DNA of 64,000 bases from Sodiomyces alkalinus F11 (lineage: Eukaryota; Ascomycota; Sordariomycetes; Glomerellales; Plectosphaerellaceae): the NCBI RefSeq assembly GCF_003711515.1, contig NW_021167080.1:5474346-5538345 (forward strand), written 5' to 3'. Below, in pieces: positions 11,190 to 22,575 of this stretch (positions are counted from its first letter, which is position 1; each line of letters begins with the position of its first letter). The notes under the pieces were generated by a model that saw only the letters and a program-made list of their open reading frames with translations, did not search any database and was not told the origin of the DNA. The position numbers and the translations under genes are program-made.

Positions 11190-14100
11190 CGACTTAAGAT
11201 CTAATACGTCTACGGCTATACCCCTTAATAGTAGTCTATTCGCGGTCTTATTAGATTAGGTGATACGGATAGATTATAGGCGTTCCCCGATTTCCTCGGC
11301 GGAAGCCGTGGCTTATAGCGTTTTAATCCTACTATTAAATATCTTATATTCGTTAAAGACTATATCTCTTCTATTGATAATATCCGTTAGGTGTGGTAGC
11401 TAAATACCGAAGCTATTCGAGGATTAGTATCCGATATAATAACCGATCTATACCTTCGGTTCTAGCCTTTATAGGTAGTTCCTTTTAGCTTAGGCATCGC
11501 GCGTTTTTATAAAGGCTTTATAGCCGTATACTCGTAGGTGCGTAAGGTTAGGTTAACGGCCGTGTAGGCCTTCGTATAGTATCTTCTAGTCGTTAATATA
11601 TCGTAGCGTTCTATTATACAGATATATAGTAGTCTTAAAGATCTTAGGCTAGATAGATATAGGCAGATTAGCTCTAATCCTTATAGCCCTCGCCCTTCTC
11701 TTAACAATGCCTTTAATCCGTTTTATAACGCCGTTCTAATCCTATAAATATAGTGCCGATAGCTAGCCTTCTACCCCCTTAGTAGCCAGGAAAGTAACGA
11801 CTTTTAGGTATTAAAATATCTTAGAATCGGCCCGTAGAACGCGTAGTCTAATATCGAATTAGGTCTTAAGCAGGGTAATAACGTCCTTTAGAGCGTATAG
11901 GATAAAGCCTTAGTCTTTCTTCTATAGGTAGTAATCCCACGTATAACCTATATACACGTCTATAACGAATATAATAGACTTATATAGTCCGTCCGCTAAT
12001 TACTCCGCCTCTTCTAGATTATAAAAATTAATAGCCAGGGCCTCTCCGGGCTTTAACAGGTAAAAGGATAGTATCCGCCAGATCTACGTAGGCACTTATG
12101 ATTACCTATACGCATTATAGTCCGTTATATAAGGTCCCTTTATCTTTACCCCCTAACTAGCGTCGACGATTTTTATAAGAGTATCGGTACCGTAGTGGCC
12201 GAGGCGTTCGTACCACCGTTATACCGTAGTCTTCTACGGTTACCGCGGTTATCGTGATCTTCTATACGGGTTATCGCGGGGGTGCCTTACCGAGACCGCG
12301 AACACGGTAGCGGCTGTGGCTTCTGCGCGCTCGATTATATACTAGCTATAGATATCTAGTAGCCTATAGATAGGCCGGTTATCGGCGGAGCTAACAATAG
12401 TGTTATTTATGGTATCCTAGCGGTAACCTTATAGGCGTAGCTAGCGTTCTAAGACGATATTAGTAACGAATTCCTTATAGTATACGATATCACGGAGGCG
12501 TAGTAGCCTCTTCGTGCCTAATAAGAATTATACACGCAGCTTAACGTCTCCGTATCCGAGGATAGAAGCCTTATAAGTACCCACCTAAAGGGATAAAGAT
12601 ACAGTATCTATAGGTAGTTTAATAGCCGTAAAACGGCCTTAATTATTAAAGATATAAATTAACGATCCTAAGTCTAGGATCGCGTAGTATAATAACGCTT
12701 TAGCTTAGTTAATAGAAAGGGATACCCTTTATTCTTATTATAATCTTAATAGTGTTATCGTATAATACCGCGCTACCCCGTAGGTTAGGTAGGCTCCTAA
12801 TCCTATCACGGTAATAGATAAGTCTTTATAAACTATTATAGTAGTAGGCGTAGTATTATAGAGTTAATCTTCCTAGACTTCCTCTATCTTATTAGCGGTA
12901 GTAGTTACTGCTTCCCGTCTTTTCTATATCGCGGTGTCTACGCGGCTTTTAAAACTATAGTTATATATCTTCTTTTCCGTAACCTTCGTAATATTCTTAC
13001 GGCCACGCTAGGTATAAAGGCGTATATCCGGCCTTACGTACTAATAGGCGGCGGTGGTATAGGGGTTCTTATATATCTTATAAGGCCTCCTTATCACGGG
13101 AGGGATAGCTTTTATGGATATATCGCTACGAGGACGCTTCTTATTATCTTTATTATTAGTAGTATACTTAGTATCGGAGAGGTTCCTAAGGGTGTTAAAG
13201 GTGCCTCTCCCGACTCTAGGCTTTATAGTAGAGGATTATAGGCTCTTTATATTACTAAGAACCGCCCGTAGAGCCTTTACGAAGTCGTTAATCGTTAGCT
13301 TATTTTCCGTAATCTTATCGTACTTATTTACTAAATAGTTATTACTCTATTTCTGGGCGATAGATCTAATAGCTTTTAACGCGTCTTCCACTTAACGGTC
13401 CGCGCTTAATAGCTTTAAAACGCCTATATATTTATAGTGTATTATCGCTATTCTCTAGCTTACCACCTAGGCGTCTATATTCTTAGGTATAGCCTTTATA
13501 GGCGTAGTATATTATCGGTATATAACTAGGGCTTCTTTACGGAGGTCTATAGATATTACTCCTGTGTATACGTGTAGGAGAGTAATCCAGGCCTATAGGT
13601 TATTTACGGTATTATTCTATAACTAGGCTAAGAGGCTATATAAAGTGGTATAGATAATCCTTTCGATATAGGAGCGTACCTTATTAAACTCCTTCTACTA
13701 CGCGTTATAGTCTGCCTTTTCTTCGCGGTATACACGGCGATCTTATAAGTAGCGTATACGCCCCTTTTTAGAGAGGTTATCGATAAACGTGGGTATCCTA
13801 ATCGGTGGTTCTTTCGTTACGGCTATAGCTTTCCGGCGGGCGGTCGTGTTCTTCTTACTGGCGGCCGTAGCCGCCGTAGTAGTAGCTATAGTAGCGGCGG
13901 CGTCCGTGGCGTCCTTATCGCCCTTTAGCGTGATAGTAGAAGATAAAGTAGCCGTGACGGTAGTGGCTATAGCCTCCTCCGTATTAGGGTCCACGGTAAA
14001 GGCCTTATACTTACGGACATTTGGTGGCGTAGGCTTAAGAAGTAGGTAGGCATCGGCCTCCTTATCGCTTAGCTTTGAATCGAGATAGTTTTCTTAGTAG

Positions 14101-14388
14101 GAGGCAGATTTACCGCGTATAGCGCGCTCCCATGTTACCTAATCCCTCTAGTTAGTAAGGGTAGTAGCGGCCGCCTTCTATTCGGCGTTAGATACGTTAG
14201 AAGATATCTTTACTAGTTTATCGTTTATCGGTTAATTAATTAATTAATAGATAGGTCGGTAGGTTAATTAATCGCTTAATTACTCTAATTAGGTCGATAG
14301 TAGTTATTTAAGAGTGCCTATATAGACGTGATTACTTTTATAGTAGAATAGGGGTAGCTTTATTAATATCTATCGTTTAGGCGTTATA

Positions 14389-14403
14389 AACCGGGCTTAT
14401 AAC
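14389..14403 (-). other. Copia primer-binding site (putative, half-tRNA type)
   Basis: Immediately inside the 5' LTR the minus strand reads GTTATAAGCCCGG. As I remember it, this resembles the GGTTATGGGCCC-type site of Drosophila copia, which primes from a fragment of initiator tRNA-Met. The match is imperfect after RIP. Confidence 0.5.
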
Positions 14404-14666
14404 TATCGCACGTTAAATAAGCACTTAAATAATTAACTTAGTAGAGCAGAAATCTCGTGTATATATATTATATCCAGTTATATCTAGGGGAGTCTCTTAT
14501 ACCCTTAATTTAGGTTGTGAAGACTCTATTATAGGTACTAAGTCATTTAGATCCTATCCGGTCTTTTCCGGTATCCGCCCCTATTATATCCGAAGCCCTT
14601 AGTTATAGCGTGGATCCCCCCTGGATCCCCTATAGACCACGTCGTGGTCCGTGTGCCTATGCGATA
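14404..14666 (-). repeat. 5' LTR of the copia element
   Basis: 263-bp sister of 8308-8572. The minus-strand orientation follows from domain order and from the primer-binding site that abuts it at 14389-14403. Confidence 0.9.
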
Positions 14667-14671
14667 TCTAC

Positions 14672-14852
14672 TCCTTAAGGACTACTTATTTACTTCCTCG
14701 AGGGCTACCTTATTTATTTCGAGGGACTATTTTATTTACTTATATAATAACTTACTTTATTTATGCCTTAGATGGTCTTAGACTAGGTATACCTAGATCC
14801 TTATAGGTTTATACTAAGGATCTATTATAACCACTACTATACGTATCTAATA
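14672..14852 (+). repeat. Left LTR of outer element, 3' part
   Basis: These 181 bp align to the last 181 bp of the right LTR (19121-19301). With the 5' part the total is 353 bp, identical to the right LTR. Confidence 0.92.
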
Positions 14853-14868
14853 TAGCGACCTCCCCCGG
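14853..14868 (+). other. Putative primer-binding site of outer element
   Basis: TAGCGACCTCCCCCGG directly follows the left LTR. If the second base was G before RIP, it begins TGGCGACC, complementary to a tRNA 3' end of the GGUCGCCA type. Suggestive only. Confidence 0.4.
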
Positions 14869-15599
14869 ATACTCCTATTCTTAGGAGCCCCCGATCCGTG
14901 CCGGCCTCTTAGCTCCTCCGAGAACCTAGTCTCCGAGTCTATCTCTAAATTCCCCGATATCCCGAACTAAAGCCTTCCACGATAGGACCCCGATAGGTCC
15001 CCGCCTAGTTCCTATATAGAGCCTTCCTCGGCCGTGGCCCTAACCCGGGTATATTTCGTCGACTAAATCACTAAAGCTAATATCCTAGCCTAGACCCTAT
15101 GTCAGGTGTAGGATACAAGAAAGACTTAGGAGGTACCAGGATATGGCAGTGGACTACGCAGTGGACTACCGGCTGACTGATAAGTAGATACTTGTTATAT
15201 AAGACGGGGAGCTAGACTATTCTAGAAGGAAGGGGTTAGCGATTATCTCTCCTCTACACTATTACCTACCTTTAAGATACTCTTTCTATCGACCACTAGT
15301 TAACCTATAGTTAGCCTCCCCTTATATAAGACTATGATCCTTATCTATTGCTCCCTATCGTCTCTGGTCCTTATCCCTTCGGGGTAGACCAATATCTTCT
15401 TCTTAATAAGATAATCGCTCTAAAAGCGGATAGCGACTATTAAGCAGGATTCGGTATATCTAGGACCTAATAGTCGAATAACGATCGGCTACTAGAGGCT
15501 TAGTCCGACGATAGTATTCGTATTTATATTAGCGATTCTTAGCCTAATTAAGTATCTTCGTTATTAGCGGCCGAATAACTAACTAACTATAACCCTGCC

Positions 15600-17033
15600 A
15601 CTAATAGTATTACTCGGCCATAGATAATTAGTAGTATAAGCAGTGTTATCAGTCTTTAACCCGAGTTTTAATTGAATTTTCCTCCTAGCCCTATAATCTC
15701 GGAGAACACCCCGATTCTACCTTATATATCTAGTGCTATAGATATAGATATAGATTAACCGCAGACTAGTTTAGGGTCTTATAAGACTATAATAGATATT
15801 AACCTAAATTAGCTGCACACGGGAAGTTACTAAGATTAAGAGAATGGTTTACCTCTAATTTTATATTCCCGACCCTAATTACTAGTTGAACCGTAGTTAC
15901 CTAGCCTTAGGGAGCTGGAAGATATATTAGCTAAAGAGAATATATAGCTTAAATAAGAGAGATAAGAATAGCAGGCACGTAAATAAGAGCGCTAGCGTTA
16001 ACGATAGCTATACGATTAGTTAAAGAATATTCGGTAGTAACATGCCGATAATATAGCCGCTACTTAATAGCAGGCGAATAATACCGACGATTTTAGTTAG
16101 GTAACTATACATTTATATCCCCCACCCCTAACTCTTAGTAATTCAGCTATACCCCCGCCTAATATACCTATAATATCCAGTTAGACTTTATAGCCCTACT
16201 AATCTATTTAACATTATCAACTTATTCCCGTCTAAATAGCCACTACTCTATAGCCGACTACTTCGGAGAACCCTGCTTTTTCGAAACTTAATATACTAAA
16301 TCCCTATTTTTCCGCTGCTTTGTGGACTTAATATAAATCTTTTATTACGTAGATATAGCAGATTCGTATTATTAACCCTGCTCTTAACGATAACACTAAC
16401 CGTAATATTTTTACTATATAGTGCCTTATACCCTCCTTATAATAGGATTATAACTTAGAAGCCGACTAACGGTAGCCTAATAGTAGGCTATCTTAGGATG
16501 AATTTTTAGCTTAGCTCCGCGATTAGATACTAGATAGTAATACTTAAGTTTTACAGGCGGTCTAACGTATATTCTATAAGGACTCACGGCAGGGTCCCCG
16601 TTAATCCTATAATAATTTTAAAGCTAAGTAGCGATTACTCGAATCCGAGCTCCTTATTCCCCTACCGGAGATTATCGGTGTTACTTCTATAATTATAAAA
16701 TTACGAGACGACTTACGCCCTTAGATTATACTAGACGGCTTACCTATAACGTATCGTAAATTAGATTAACGGGCTAGATAGGCCGAATCAGTTCTTATCG
16801 AGAGTAGTAAATACGTAGTTAACTACTAGTCGCGTAATAACCGTTCTTAACGTCGTGGTCGTAATAACGACTCCCGCGGAACTAAACGTTCTTATAACGA
16901 TACCGCTAACACTACTATTACTTAATAGCAGAATACTTAGCCGACTTCTGCACCTTTAACTCGTTATCCTATTAGTAAGATCACTTATTTTAAATATCGA
17001 GCGAAGGGCTATTACGCTAACACTTACCCGTAA
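15600..17033 (+). pseudogene. gag-like relic, plus strand, in outer element
   Basis: A plus-strand frame runs with many stops at positions where CAG/CAA or TGG would be expected, but with no obvious frameshift. It has a Gln/Glu/Arg-rich, coiled-coil-like N-terminal half, then a segment containing LRDDLRP, then an Arg/Asn/Ser-rich part. It ends in a CCHC-knuckle pattern at 16986-17027 (spacing x2, x4, x4) in which each Cys and the His are now Tyr, as TGT-to-TAT and CAT-to-TAT changes would give. The start is approximate. It is probably a Ty3/gypsy-type gag; no pol follows it. Confidence 0.6.
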
Positions 17034-17059
17034 AGTTATTCTTTTTTATAGGGTTAATA

Positions 17060-18876
17060 GCTATAAGCTATAGCCTCTCTAAGATAATCTTCGCGCCCGA
17101 GGGATTAAGGTCTATAATATAGAATTCGACGCGCTATACTTTCTTCTGATCCTAGTTATCGGTTACGACGATAATCTTATAGGTAGACCTAAGAGTAGTA
17201 GCCTTCGTATACCCCTCCGTAATCTAGGACACCGGGACCGGGGACCCCTTAGGAACCTAACTAAGTCCTAGGAGGGACTAATCCAAAACGTTAATATCGG
17301 CGCCTCTGTTAAGGAGAGCCGACATCTATACCTATTCCCTACCTCGGCGAAGGGACATACGTACCTCTACTAGTATAGTAATAAGGGTAATCCGAGGCGG
17401 GTATAGTTCCTAGGGCACCTCGCCCGTGACACGGCCGATTATAGGGCGAGAGGTGGATACCGGTTAGGTATTCGGGTTACTATTACTCGAGCACTATACC
17501 CGAGGACTAGGGTATATAGTACCGTAGTGCCCCTTTTAATTATAGTTATAGTAAATAATAGAGTTTAGGTACGATAATAGTCTAGGGCGTATAGGGTAAC
17601 TAGGAGTAGAGGTTGGGGTAGGCGTAGGGGCAGATATAGGGGTAAACGCGGGGATACTAGTAGAACCGTAGGTAGCCGCCTAGGTACTCTATCCTAGGGT
17701 ATATAAACGGAAATAACGTTATTAGGTATTAGACTAGAAGTCTACTCGAGTAACGGCTAGTCCGTCGTTAACGGTTAAAGCCTTAGTCCTACGATAGACC
17801 GGGGCTAGGTCTTAGTAGTCCTTAAGAACCCCTATAGACACTATATAGTCCTGAATAGATAGGAGAACCCTTATTAGTACTATCTAAATCCTTTACTAGT
17901 CTAGGAGCTTACCCGGTAATTCCGACTCTAGGGCTTCCTACTATTATATAAATTTAGCGTCAGACTCCCCCTCTTTTTAGGATAAGATAGATTCGCTCTG
18001 GATCTATACCGCCACTTCCCGTAGGCGGGTATCGTTATCGTTAACCTAATAGGATAGCTAGGCCTATAGGGCGGCCTAGGTAACCCTATTAGAGTCGCTA
18101 TCGTACTTATATCGTAGTTTAGCCTGCTAGCGTTCCTTAAGGTAGTAGGGGAGGTATAATATAACGAAGTAGTTCTTCGTAGCGTCCGTGGGGAAAGATT
18201 AAGAGTCTAGGTTAAACCGTTAATTTATTTCCTACATAAATATACGATACTTAGCCTAGGATACGCTATCCTATTTAGGTAAGGGAAAATTAAACTTAGC
18301 CTAGGTAGTGGACCCGTGTATAGAGGATAATATAGACACGTTATAGATATACTAGGAACCTGTTAGGGTCACGATAATACGGCGCTAAGGCTTAGCTATA
18401 TAACGGTAGATAGTAGTATTAATAGCGGCTATAGTAGTAGCGGTAGCGGCGATAGCGGTAGTATCCGCCTTAAGCTTAACGAGATAAGCGAGCTTACGCT
18501 TATAGTGGTTCTACGCCTCTATCCACTTAACGCGTTTATTTAGTTATTCCTCCGTTAGCGTGGCTAGGTTAACGTTCGTATACGGGGGCAGGTTAGGGTT
18601 ATACGCGGGTCCTATTATAGTTATAGGAGGGACGGGGATAGTAATAGGGATAAAGGTAGTAGTAGAGGTAGTACTAGCAATAGGAGTAGGTATAGGGGCA
18701 GGAATAGGTGCCGGTACGGTAATAGGTGCGGGAGTAGTATTAGTTCCCGGTATATTCCCGTTATATTCCTTATTAGCGGGGTTATAGGCGTCTTCTATGA
18801 AGGCGGTCTCGCTATCGCGGAGCTATTATTCGAACTAACTAGTAGCCTTATTAAAATTAAAGGTAGGATCGTTCAT
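17060..18876 (-). pseudogene. gag-protease relic, minus strand, in outer element
   Basis: The minus strand has an ATG at 18876 followed by NDPTFNF, a Pro/Thr/Ala-rich tract, a gag-like segment and a second CCHC pattern at about 17,505-17,560 (KGHYGT with flanking Tyr in place of Cys). After it comes an aspartic-protease-like LLNRGADINVLD at about 17,290. Stops are consistent with RIP of Trp and Gln codons. It converges tail to tail with the plus-strand gag relic and stops recognisably near 17,050. It may be a fragment of a second gypsy-type element or an antisense gene of the outer element. Confidence 0.55.
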
Positions 18877-18928
18877 TTTATAATAGTTAGATATCTTAGT
18901 AACTCTCCTTAACGGTTTTCGCGCCCTT

Positions 18929-18948
18929 AGAGGGTAGAGGGAATAAAA
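18929..18948 (+). other. Putative polypurine tract of outer element
   Basis: AGAGGGTAGAGGGAATAAAA directly precedes the right LTR. Its position supports plus orientation of the outer element. Confidence 0.5.
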
Positions 18949-19301
18949 TATTAAATAGGTAGTCGTAAAGAGTAAAAAGGTAGGGTTAAGTAAGGAACCA
19001 AGTATAATTATAATAGAATTATAATAGGGTTAGAATATAGGTATAGCTAAAGAATCAGATTAATCGCTGGCCTCCCTCTTCTAAGGGGAGGCTCCCTCGC
19101 TCCTTAAAGCTACGCTCTACTCCTCGAGGACTACTTATTTACTTCCTTAAGGGCTGCCTTATTTACTTCGAGGGACTATTCTATTTACTTATATAATAAC
19201 TTACTTTATTTATACCTTAAGGGGTCTTAGACTAGGTATACCTGGATCTCTGTGGGTTTATACTAGGGACCCATTATGACCACTGCTGCAGACACCTAAT
19301 A
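18949..19301 (+). repeat. Right LTR of outer element (uninterrupted)
   Basis: Intact 353-bp copy that shows the pre-insertion sequence GCTCTACTCCTCGAGG, so the copia duplication can be read directly. The following five bases, ATAGC, match those before the left LTR. Confidence 0.92.
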
Positions 19302-19306
19302 ATAGC

Positions 19307-20105
19307 TACCCACTTAACACTTCTTTATTAACTAGATATTTAGTTCTTATACGTAGTAGAACAATAGGCCTTATATTTACTAAATAGCCTTATAGGCTAT
19401 TACTATAACTTATCTCTTCTACCTACCTTATCTCTAAGATAATTCTCCTCCTCGGATATTAAGTCTAAAGACTAAGGTAGGTACTACTCTCCTTCTCTAT
19501 TTATATTATTTCTCGAAGTTTCCGAAAAGAATTAATACCTTATTAAGTATATAAGTTATAACCCCTAGCTTAAATATCGTTATAGTCCGAGTATTACCTT
19601 GGAAATATATAGGTAGTAAATCAAAATACCTATAACCAAGGTAGGTATATAGAGTAACTATAGTAATCTGTATAAGTGCGTAACTATTATAAATATATGG
19701 TTATATCTATCCAGTCTATAGATTATAGTTATAGCTTATGAGACTTAATCTGCTATGCCTTCTTAGTCACAACCTTAATTGTTTTACTCTAGTTTTTAGT
19801 TTATCCTACTATAAAAGCCACGGTGCTTATATTATAAATATACGTATATTATTATTTAAATAAAGTAAGGTAAGTTTAAACTTAGACAGACACGCCCCTC
19901 TTGAGGTATAGAAGGTAAGACTAAGTATAGCCTTAGTACCTAAGTATTATCCATTAGAACTATAAATATCTAGCTCTTTCGCCTAAATTCAGAGGTCGTG
20001 TTTTTCTTCTTTTCTCCTTATCGTCTCTCTCTTATATATCCGTACGCTACGGCACGGACATACCTAGTATAAAGGCTGTTTATTCTGTTGTTTTCTTTTA
20101 TTCTT
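19307..20105. other. AT-rich island, unassigned segment
   Basis: TpA-rich DNA right of the outer LTR element. I recognise no protein motif, terminal repeat or RNA gene in it. Confidence 0.5.
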
Positions 20106-21430
20106 CTCGGTTCTATAGGATACCTACCCTGTCGATACATTTAAGAAGACTAATATAATTGTTAACAAGTTTAAAGTTGGATTATAGGAAGTCTACGCTA
20201 AATATTATGGCCCTAGTCTACAATACTAATAATATACTAATATCTGAGGTTTTTATATTATATAGGAAATAAACCTTGGTCTTCTAGGAAAGGAGTAAAA
20301 GAAATTATTGTATATTAATTCGTTAAGAAACAGTATCTACGATATCTCCGTTAATTTATATAAATACGACGGGGAGTTACTAAGTCTTTTATATAATAAA
20401 TTATCTGTTAATATATTATTTCAAGATATACTTTCTAGGCGTCTTAAAGACCTTAGTAAGGATAACTTAACTATCCTTTACTATATTAGTTATAGAGTAT
20501 GCCGGATTCTATATTATAGTCTTTACCTATACTTATTAATTAATATAATAAATAATAGTGATATTTTCTCTAAAATCGATTTTCACGATTTCCGTACTAA
20601 GATAATTAAGCCAGCTAAGCCAGATATCCTTATACTTATAGATTATTATTACGCCGCGAGAGGGGTAATTAGTATTCGAAAAGAACTTATTATAGTATCT
20701 GCTTACGATTAACCTACGTATAGCGGTAATACTAGATTTATAGTACTCTTATCTACATTCTTTAACTTACTTTTAACCTAAGTATACATTAAGCTTAGCG
20801 TAATTAGTTAGCCGCTTACGTATAAGGTCCTTTCTTTCTTTTAATAATTAGTCTATACTAAAGACTGTACTATATTTCCTTAGGTCTAATAAGGATACGG
20901 GGGCGAATAAGGCTATCTCTCTTACCCTTAACTTTCCCCACGATAACTAGATACTGGAAGCCGCTTACTCGCTAAGCATCTAAGTCGTTTAAGTTATACT
21001 CCGCGTTCACGTTTAAGACTCGAATAAGAGTATAAAGAAAGCCTTAAGGCTATAGCTATAGAAGAATCACTCTTATAATATTATACGAGTAGCTATTAAG
21101 GGTATACTCCCTTCCTTCTTATACGTTATTATTTTCAAGATTATACTAAATATCTAGTATAGTATACAGAGATATCTCACTATATTATTTAGTAGTTTTA
21201 CTAAGAATAAAAGGATATATAGCTAGGAGCTAATAAAGGAGAAGTTAAAGTCGTAGGAGTATTCGCCTTAGAAACGATTAATCTAACCTAGTATTCTTAA
21301 TTCTAGGCGCCCTTTTAGCTATAGTCTGTCCTCTGGTTATAGCTATAGCTTACTCTCTGGTTCTCTTATAGCCTCCGGTTCTAGCTCTAGACCTATTAGT
21401 ATACCCTTCTTTTAAGGATACAATTACAGG
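20106..21430 (+). pseudogene. RIP-degraded caspase-like (C14-fold) domain gene
   Basis: A 134-codon open stretch (20308-20712) and its flanks resemble fungal caspase-like domains. DNLTILYY at about 20,470 is followed by residues that fit the YYxGHG active-site His motif if two G-to-A and one C-to-T changes are reversed (now ISYR). PDILILIDYYYAARG at about 20,617-20,660 corresponds to the DCC(F/Y)A active-site Cys motif with Cys changed to Tyr. KELIIVSAYD follows, matching the ELIAAC-type strand. A further segment in another frame (from 20,993) looks like the domain's continuation, so an intron or indel lies between. Both catalytic residues are lost, so this is a dead copy. The N-terminus and full architecture are unknown. 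Confidence 0.45.
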
Positions 21431-21517
21431 AAATATCTTATTCCCGATTAATTCTAAAAACTCTAGACCTCGTGAAAACTACTATAATAGTCACGAGAAT
21501 AACCCCTGATTCTTCTA

Positions 21518-22118
21518 GAGAGCCGTCATTCCGACTATAGTAACCGGTTATTCCCACTATAATTTGGCTAAGACTTATAAATTTCCCTTTTCGGAATCCT
21601 ATCTTCTATACACAGCTAGGTATATACGGTTATAACGATTTTGAATAACTATAATATCGTGTTTAAGCTTTTTATAGAGGAACTAATTCAAACCTTTTAG
21701 TTGATTAAAGGTAGTAATAGATATAATCTTAGTGGCTCGGATCGAGACCCATTATTTTATTATACGGTTAAATCCCACTAATTAAGGTTATATTATAGAA
21801 TTTAGCTCCCTATAGCCACGGCCACATCCATGGCCACGGCCGCGGCCGCGGGTATCACGACCACCTTATTATTATTGTTATTACGAGGCAAACCTCGCCG
21901 CCTCCCGTTATTCCTCTAGTTTCTGTTCGGAGAGCTTACGGGCGTTATCCTTATTAATAGACAACGATCGTAAATACTAGGCTATAAAGTTAATAATAGG
22001 CCTAGAGTAATAGAAAGGTAGTAGTAAGCTAAATCCTAGCTTCTGATTAGCTATAAAGTGGGTCCATGACCGAGCTATAGTCGGAATAACCAGTTACTAT
22101 AGTCGGAATAACGGCTCT
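21518..22118. mobile_element. TIR element / MITE, about 600 bp
   Basis: The ends are inverted copies about 50 bp long. The left reads AGAGCCGTCATTCCGACTAT and continues through AGTAACCGGTTATTCC; the right end (to 22118) is its reverse complement with mostly C/T differences. TA dinucleotides flank both ends (21516-21517, 22119-22120), fitting a Tc1/mariner/pogo-type target. The interior has a short Gly/Arg-rich frame on the minus strand near 21,830-21,960 but no recognised transposase, so it looks non-autonomous. Confidence 0.65.
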
Positions 22119-22164
22119 TATCTATATAATCCTGTGTACTTTATATTCCCGAGAGAATTATTAA

Positions 22165-22540
22165 GAGACTTAATAGGGAGACCTTATCTTTTAATATCAA
22201 GACCTTAAACGTGATATTTTAGTGGGGCTATGACTCGCCGCTAAGATATATATATATATATATATACCACACCTAATTTATATATATACTTTATATAGAA
22301 ACTCGTAGGCGATATAGTAAACCTTAACTATCACTTCTTACACCGTAACTCTGAATCTAACTACCTAAAACACTATACCAATAAGTTATGATATCCTATA
22401 TAATATTCTATACGATAGCCTATACGATATTCTATATAAAAATAACCGGTTACCCCTACGGCTCTAAGCTAAGTATTATAATTTAAGTATAAGGATTAAG
22501 TATTACAATTAAGTTACTTACGATATTACCTATAATTTCT

Positions 22541-22575
<35 letters not shown>

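Larger units (their letters stand above)
8650..14230 (-). pseudogene. Copia Gag-Pol polyprotein relic
   Basis: The minus strand keeps long stretches of recognisable frame broken by RIP stops. Near 12,190-12,220 there is WYERLGHYG, the GAG-pre-integrase WHxRLGH motif with His changed to Tyr. Around 11,950-12,010 is integrase-like VIDVYIGYTWDYYL. Around 9,840-9,880 is FFYINDI, corresponding to the RT YVDD box, followed by EIR*FLGIKVLRDR. Around 9,120-9,340 is the RNase H segment with NLDRKS and KLFGGTVN. A cluster of Ala/Thr residues near 13,740-14,000 belongs to the gag part. Frame boundaries cannot be set by eye. Confidence 0.8.
8308..14666 (-). mobile_element. Ty1/copia-type LTR retrotransposon, nested, RIP-inactivated
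   Basis: A 6359-bp element inserted in the left LTR of the outer element, with a perfect TCTAC duplication (8303-8307 and 14667-14671). LTRs are 8308-8572 and 14404-14666. Domain order on the minus strand is gag, GAG-pre-integrase, integrase, a tandem repeat tract, reverse transcriptase, RNase H. That order (integrase before RT) defines copia. The element is inactive: many Trp and Gln codons have become TAG/TAA, and motif residues are changed by C-to-T or G-to-A. The AT-richness is shared with the surrounding island. Confidence 0.9.
8136..19301 (+). mobile_element. RIP-degraded LTR retroelement, interrupted by a copia insertion
   Basis: Two LTRs of exactly 353 bp bound this element. The left LTR is split (8136-8307 and 14672-14852) by the copia element; the right LTR is 18949-19301. 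A perfect 5-bp duplication, ATAGC, flanks it (8131-8135 and 19302-19306). LTR termini read TA...TA, as expected if canonical TG...CA ends were RIP-mutated. In the first 172 aligned LTR bases every mismatch I see is C/T or G/A. After the left LTR comes a TAGCGACC sequence at 14853, compatible with a mutated TGGCGACC primer-binding site. Before the right LTR is a purine tract (18929-18948). Together these suggest plus orientation. The internal part is only about 4.1 kb and has gag-like remnants on both strands; no pol was recognised. Confidence 0.85.

Noticed and set aside
13114..13338. Short frames within the copia element (also 13743-14049 and 18560-18787)
   Set aside because: They are antisense or fragment readings of retroelement relics; Gly/Val- or Ala-rich composition comes from repeats, not a gene.
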